This document shows positions 24,001 through 24,378 of a stretch of DNA of 24,378 nucleotides, in pieces. How positions within the stretch are numbered: the stretch's first letter is position 1; each line of letters opens with the position of its first letter. The notes under the pieces were generated by a model. It did not search any database and had not been told where the DNA came from. It saw only the letters and a program-made list of their open reading frames with translations. Source of the stretch: a virus; the IMG/VR virus record IMGVR_UViG_3300021368_001163, positions 1-24,378 of that record. One strand, 5' to 3'. The translations under genes were made by a program, and so were the position numbers.

Positions 24001-24378
24001 ATGGCAGATCGCAATAAATTTGAAGAAATGCTTGAAAAACTCGTTAATGAGGATAAAGCAGGCGCAGAAGAGCTATTTCACGAAATAGTTGTAGAAAAAT
24101 CAAGAGATATTTACGAAGGATTACTAGAAGCTGATCTAGAAGTTGATGAAGCTGATGATGAAGAAACAACAGAAGCTACTGATGAAGAAGTAGATGAGTC
24201 AGATGACGAAGAAGTAGATGAGTCAGATGACGAAGAAGTTGACGAAGCATCAGACGATGAAGACGTTAAAGAAGACTTTGACCTAGATGAGTTTGAAGTT
24301 GAAGGTGATCCAGCAGACGACATGATGTCAGCTATGGAGCCAGAAGGTGGCGACATGGATATGGACATGGATATGGAC
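24001..24378 (+). CDS. Acidic prohead core / scaffold-like protein (partial, gp67/gp68 type)
   Basis: At least 126 residues are visible before the window ends. Residues 1-40 (FEEMLEKLVNEDKAGAEELF, then HEIVVEKSRDIYEGLLE) form an amphipathic helical start, resembling the N-terminus of T4-like prohead core proteins. From residue 45 on it is almost entirely Asp, Glu, Ser, Thr and Ala, with EEVDESDD repeats and a closing Met-Asp run. T4 places acidic core protein gp67 and gp68 right after gp20, and these fill the prohead before proteolysis by gp21. The match is by composition and order, so gp22-type scaffold remains possible. It has its own late-type promoter and a strong AGGAG site, consistent with high expression. 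Confidence 0.6.
   Translation, partial: MADRNKFEEMLEKLVNEDKAGAEELFHEIVVEKSRDIYEGLLEADLEVDEADDEETTEATDEEVDESDDEEVDESDDEEVDEASDDEDVKEDFDLDEFEVEGDPADDMMSAMEPEGGDMDMDMDMD
24184..24231 (+). repeat. Two perfect 24-bp tandem repeats in the acidic protein
   Basis: The 24-base unit at 24184-24207 is repeated exactly at 24208-24231, encoding EEVDESDD twice; a third, diverged copy follows from 24232. Exact identity at DNA level indicates recent duplication by slippage or recombination. Confidence 0.9.

Noticed and set aside
24111-24368. Minus-strand Ser-rich open frame of 85 codons
   Set aside because: It is the antisense of the Asp/Glu-rich repeats of the acidic plus-strand protein.
1-24378. tRNA genes, CRISPR arrays, insertion sequences and attachment sites
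   Set aside because: Read through on both strands; no cloverleaf, spaced direct repeats, transposase or terminal inverted repeats were seen.

Overview
The window is a piece of an AT-rich, T4-like marine myovirus genome. It carries recognisable T4-type genes for baseplate (gp6, gp25, gp5, gp53, gp48, gp26), late sigma factor (gp55), recombination nuclease (gp47/gp46), portal (gp20) and probably prohead core. Gene content and protein style match the cyanophage/pelagiphage branch of T4-like phages. The host is not directly visible. The HemC cysteine loop (GDCHT), which looks alphaproteobacterial rather than cyanobacterial, and the low GC lean towards a SAR11-like host; this is inference.

Layout. 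(1) Positions 1-10993, minus strand: a late tail/baseplate operon read gp48, gp53, an 851-aa baseplate protein, gp5 (no lysozyme domain, poly-Thr insert), gp25, gp6, and the start of a large virion protein cut by the window edge. Spacing is tight, with several TAATG overlaps. (2) Positions 10994-11067: a divergent control region with a near-perfect host-type sigma70 promoter facing gp55 and a late-type element facing gp48. (3) Positions 11068-16132, plus strand: gp55, gp47, gp46, a C-terminally short hemC (porphobilinogen deaminase), a 67-aa basic protein and a GIY-YIG-type nuclease; gp47 has a second sigma70-like promoter. (4) Positions 16133-16607: 475 bases without a gene. The first ~310 bases are about 50% GC in an AT-rich genome and fold into many hairpins, so this is a strong candidate for an unidentified structured RNA; further hairpins and a late promoter follow. 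(5) Positions 16608-17978, plus strand: a 456-aa lysine-rich protein with a hydrophobic, glycine-rich core. (6) Positions 17975-19035, minus strand: a gp26-like baseplate gene with a canonical U UUU UUC slippery heptamer near its 3' end, and an open -1 frame (77 codons) with no usable early start codon. This predicts a 353-aa frameshift fusion, like the G/GT tail-assembly chaperones of other tailed phages. (7) Positions 19110-24378, plus strand: a tape-measure-like protein, the portal gp20, a small conserved-style protein, a Rossmann-type protein resembling DUF115/sialyltransferase folds, and an acidic prohead-core-like protein cut by the window edge.

Together these are the early-to-late switch (gp55), replication-linked recombination (gp46/47), and structural genes with T4-late-type TATAAATA elements. 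The least ordinary items are the structured RNA, the gp26 frameshift, the truncated hemC, and a TATAAATA element whose predicted start coincides with an ATG.
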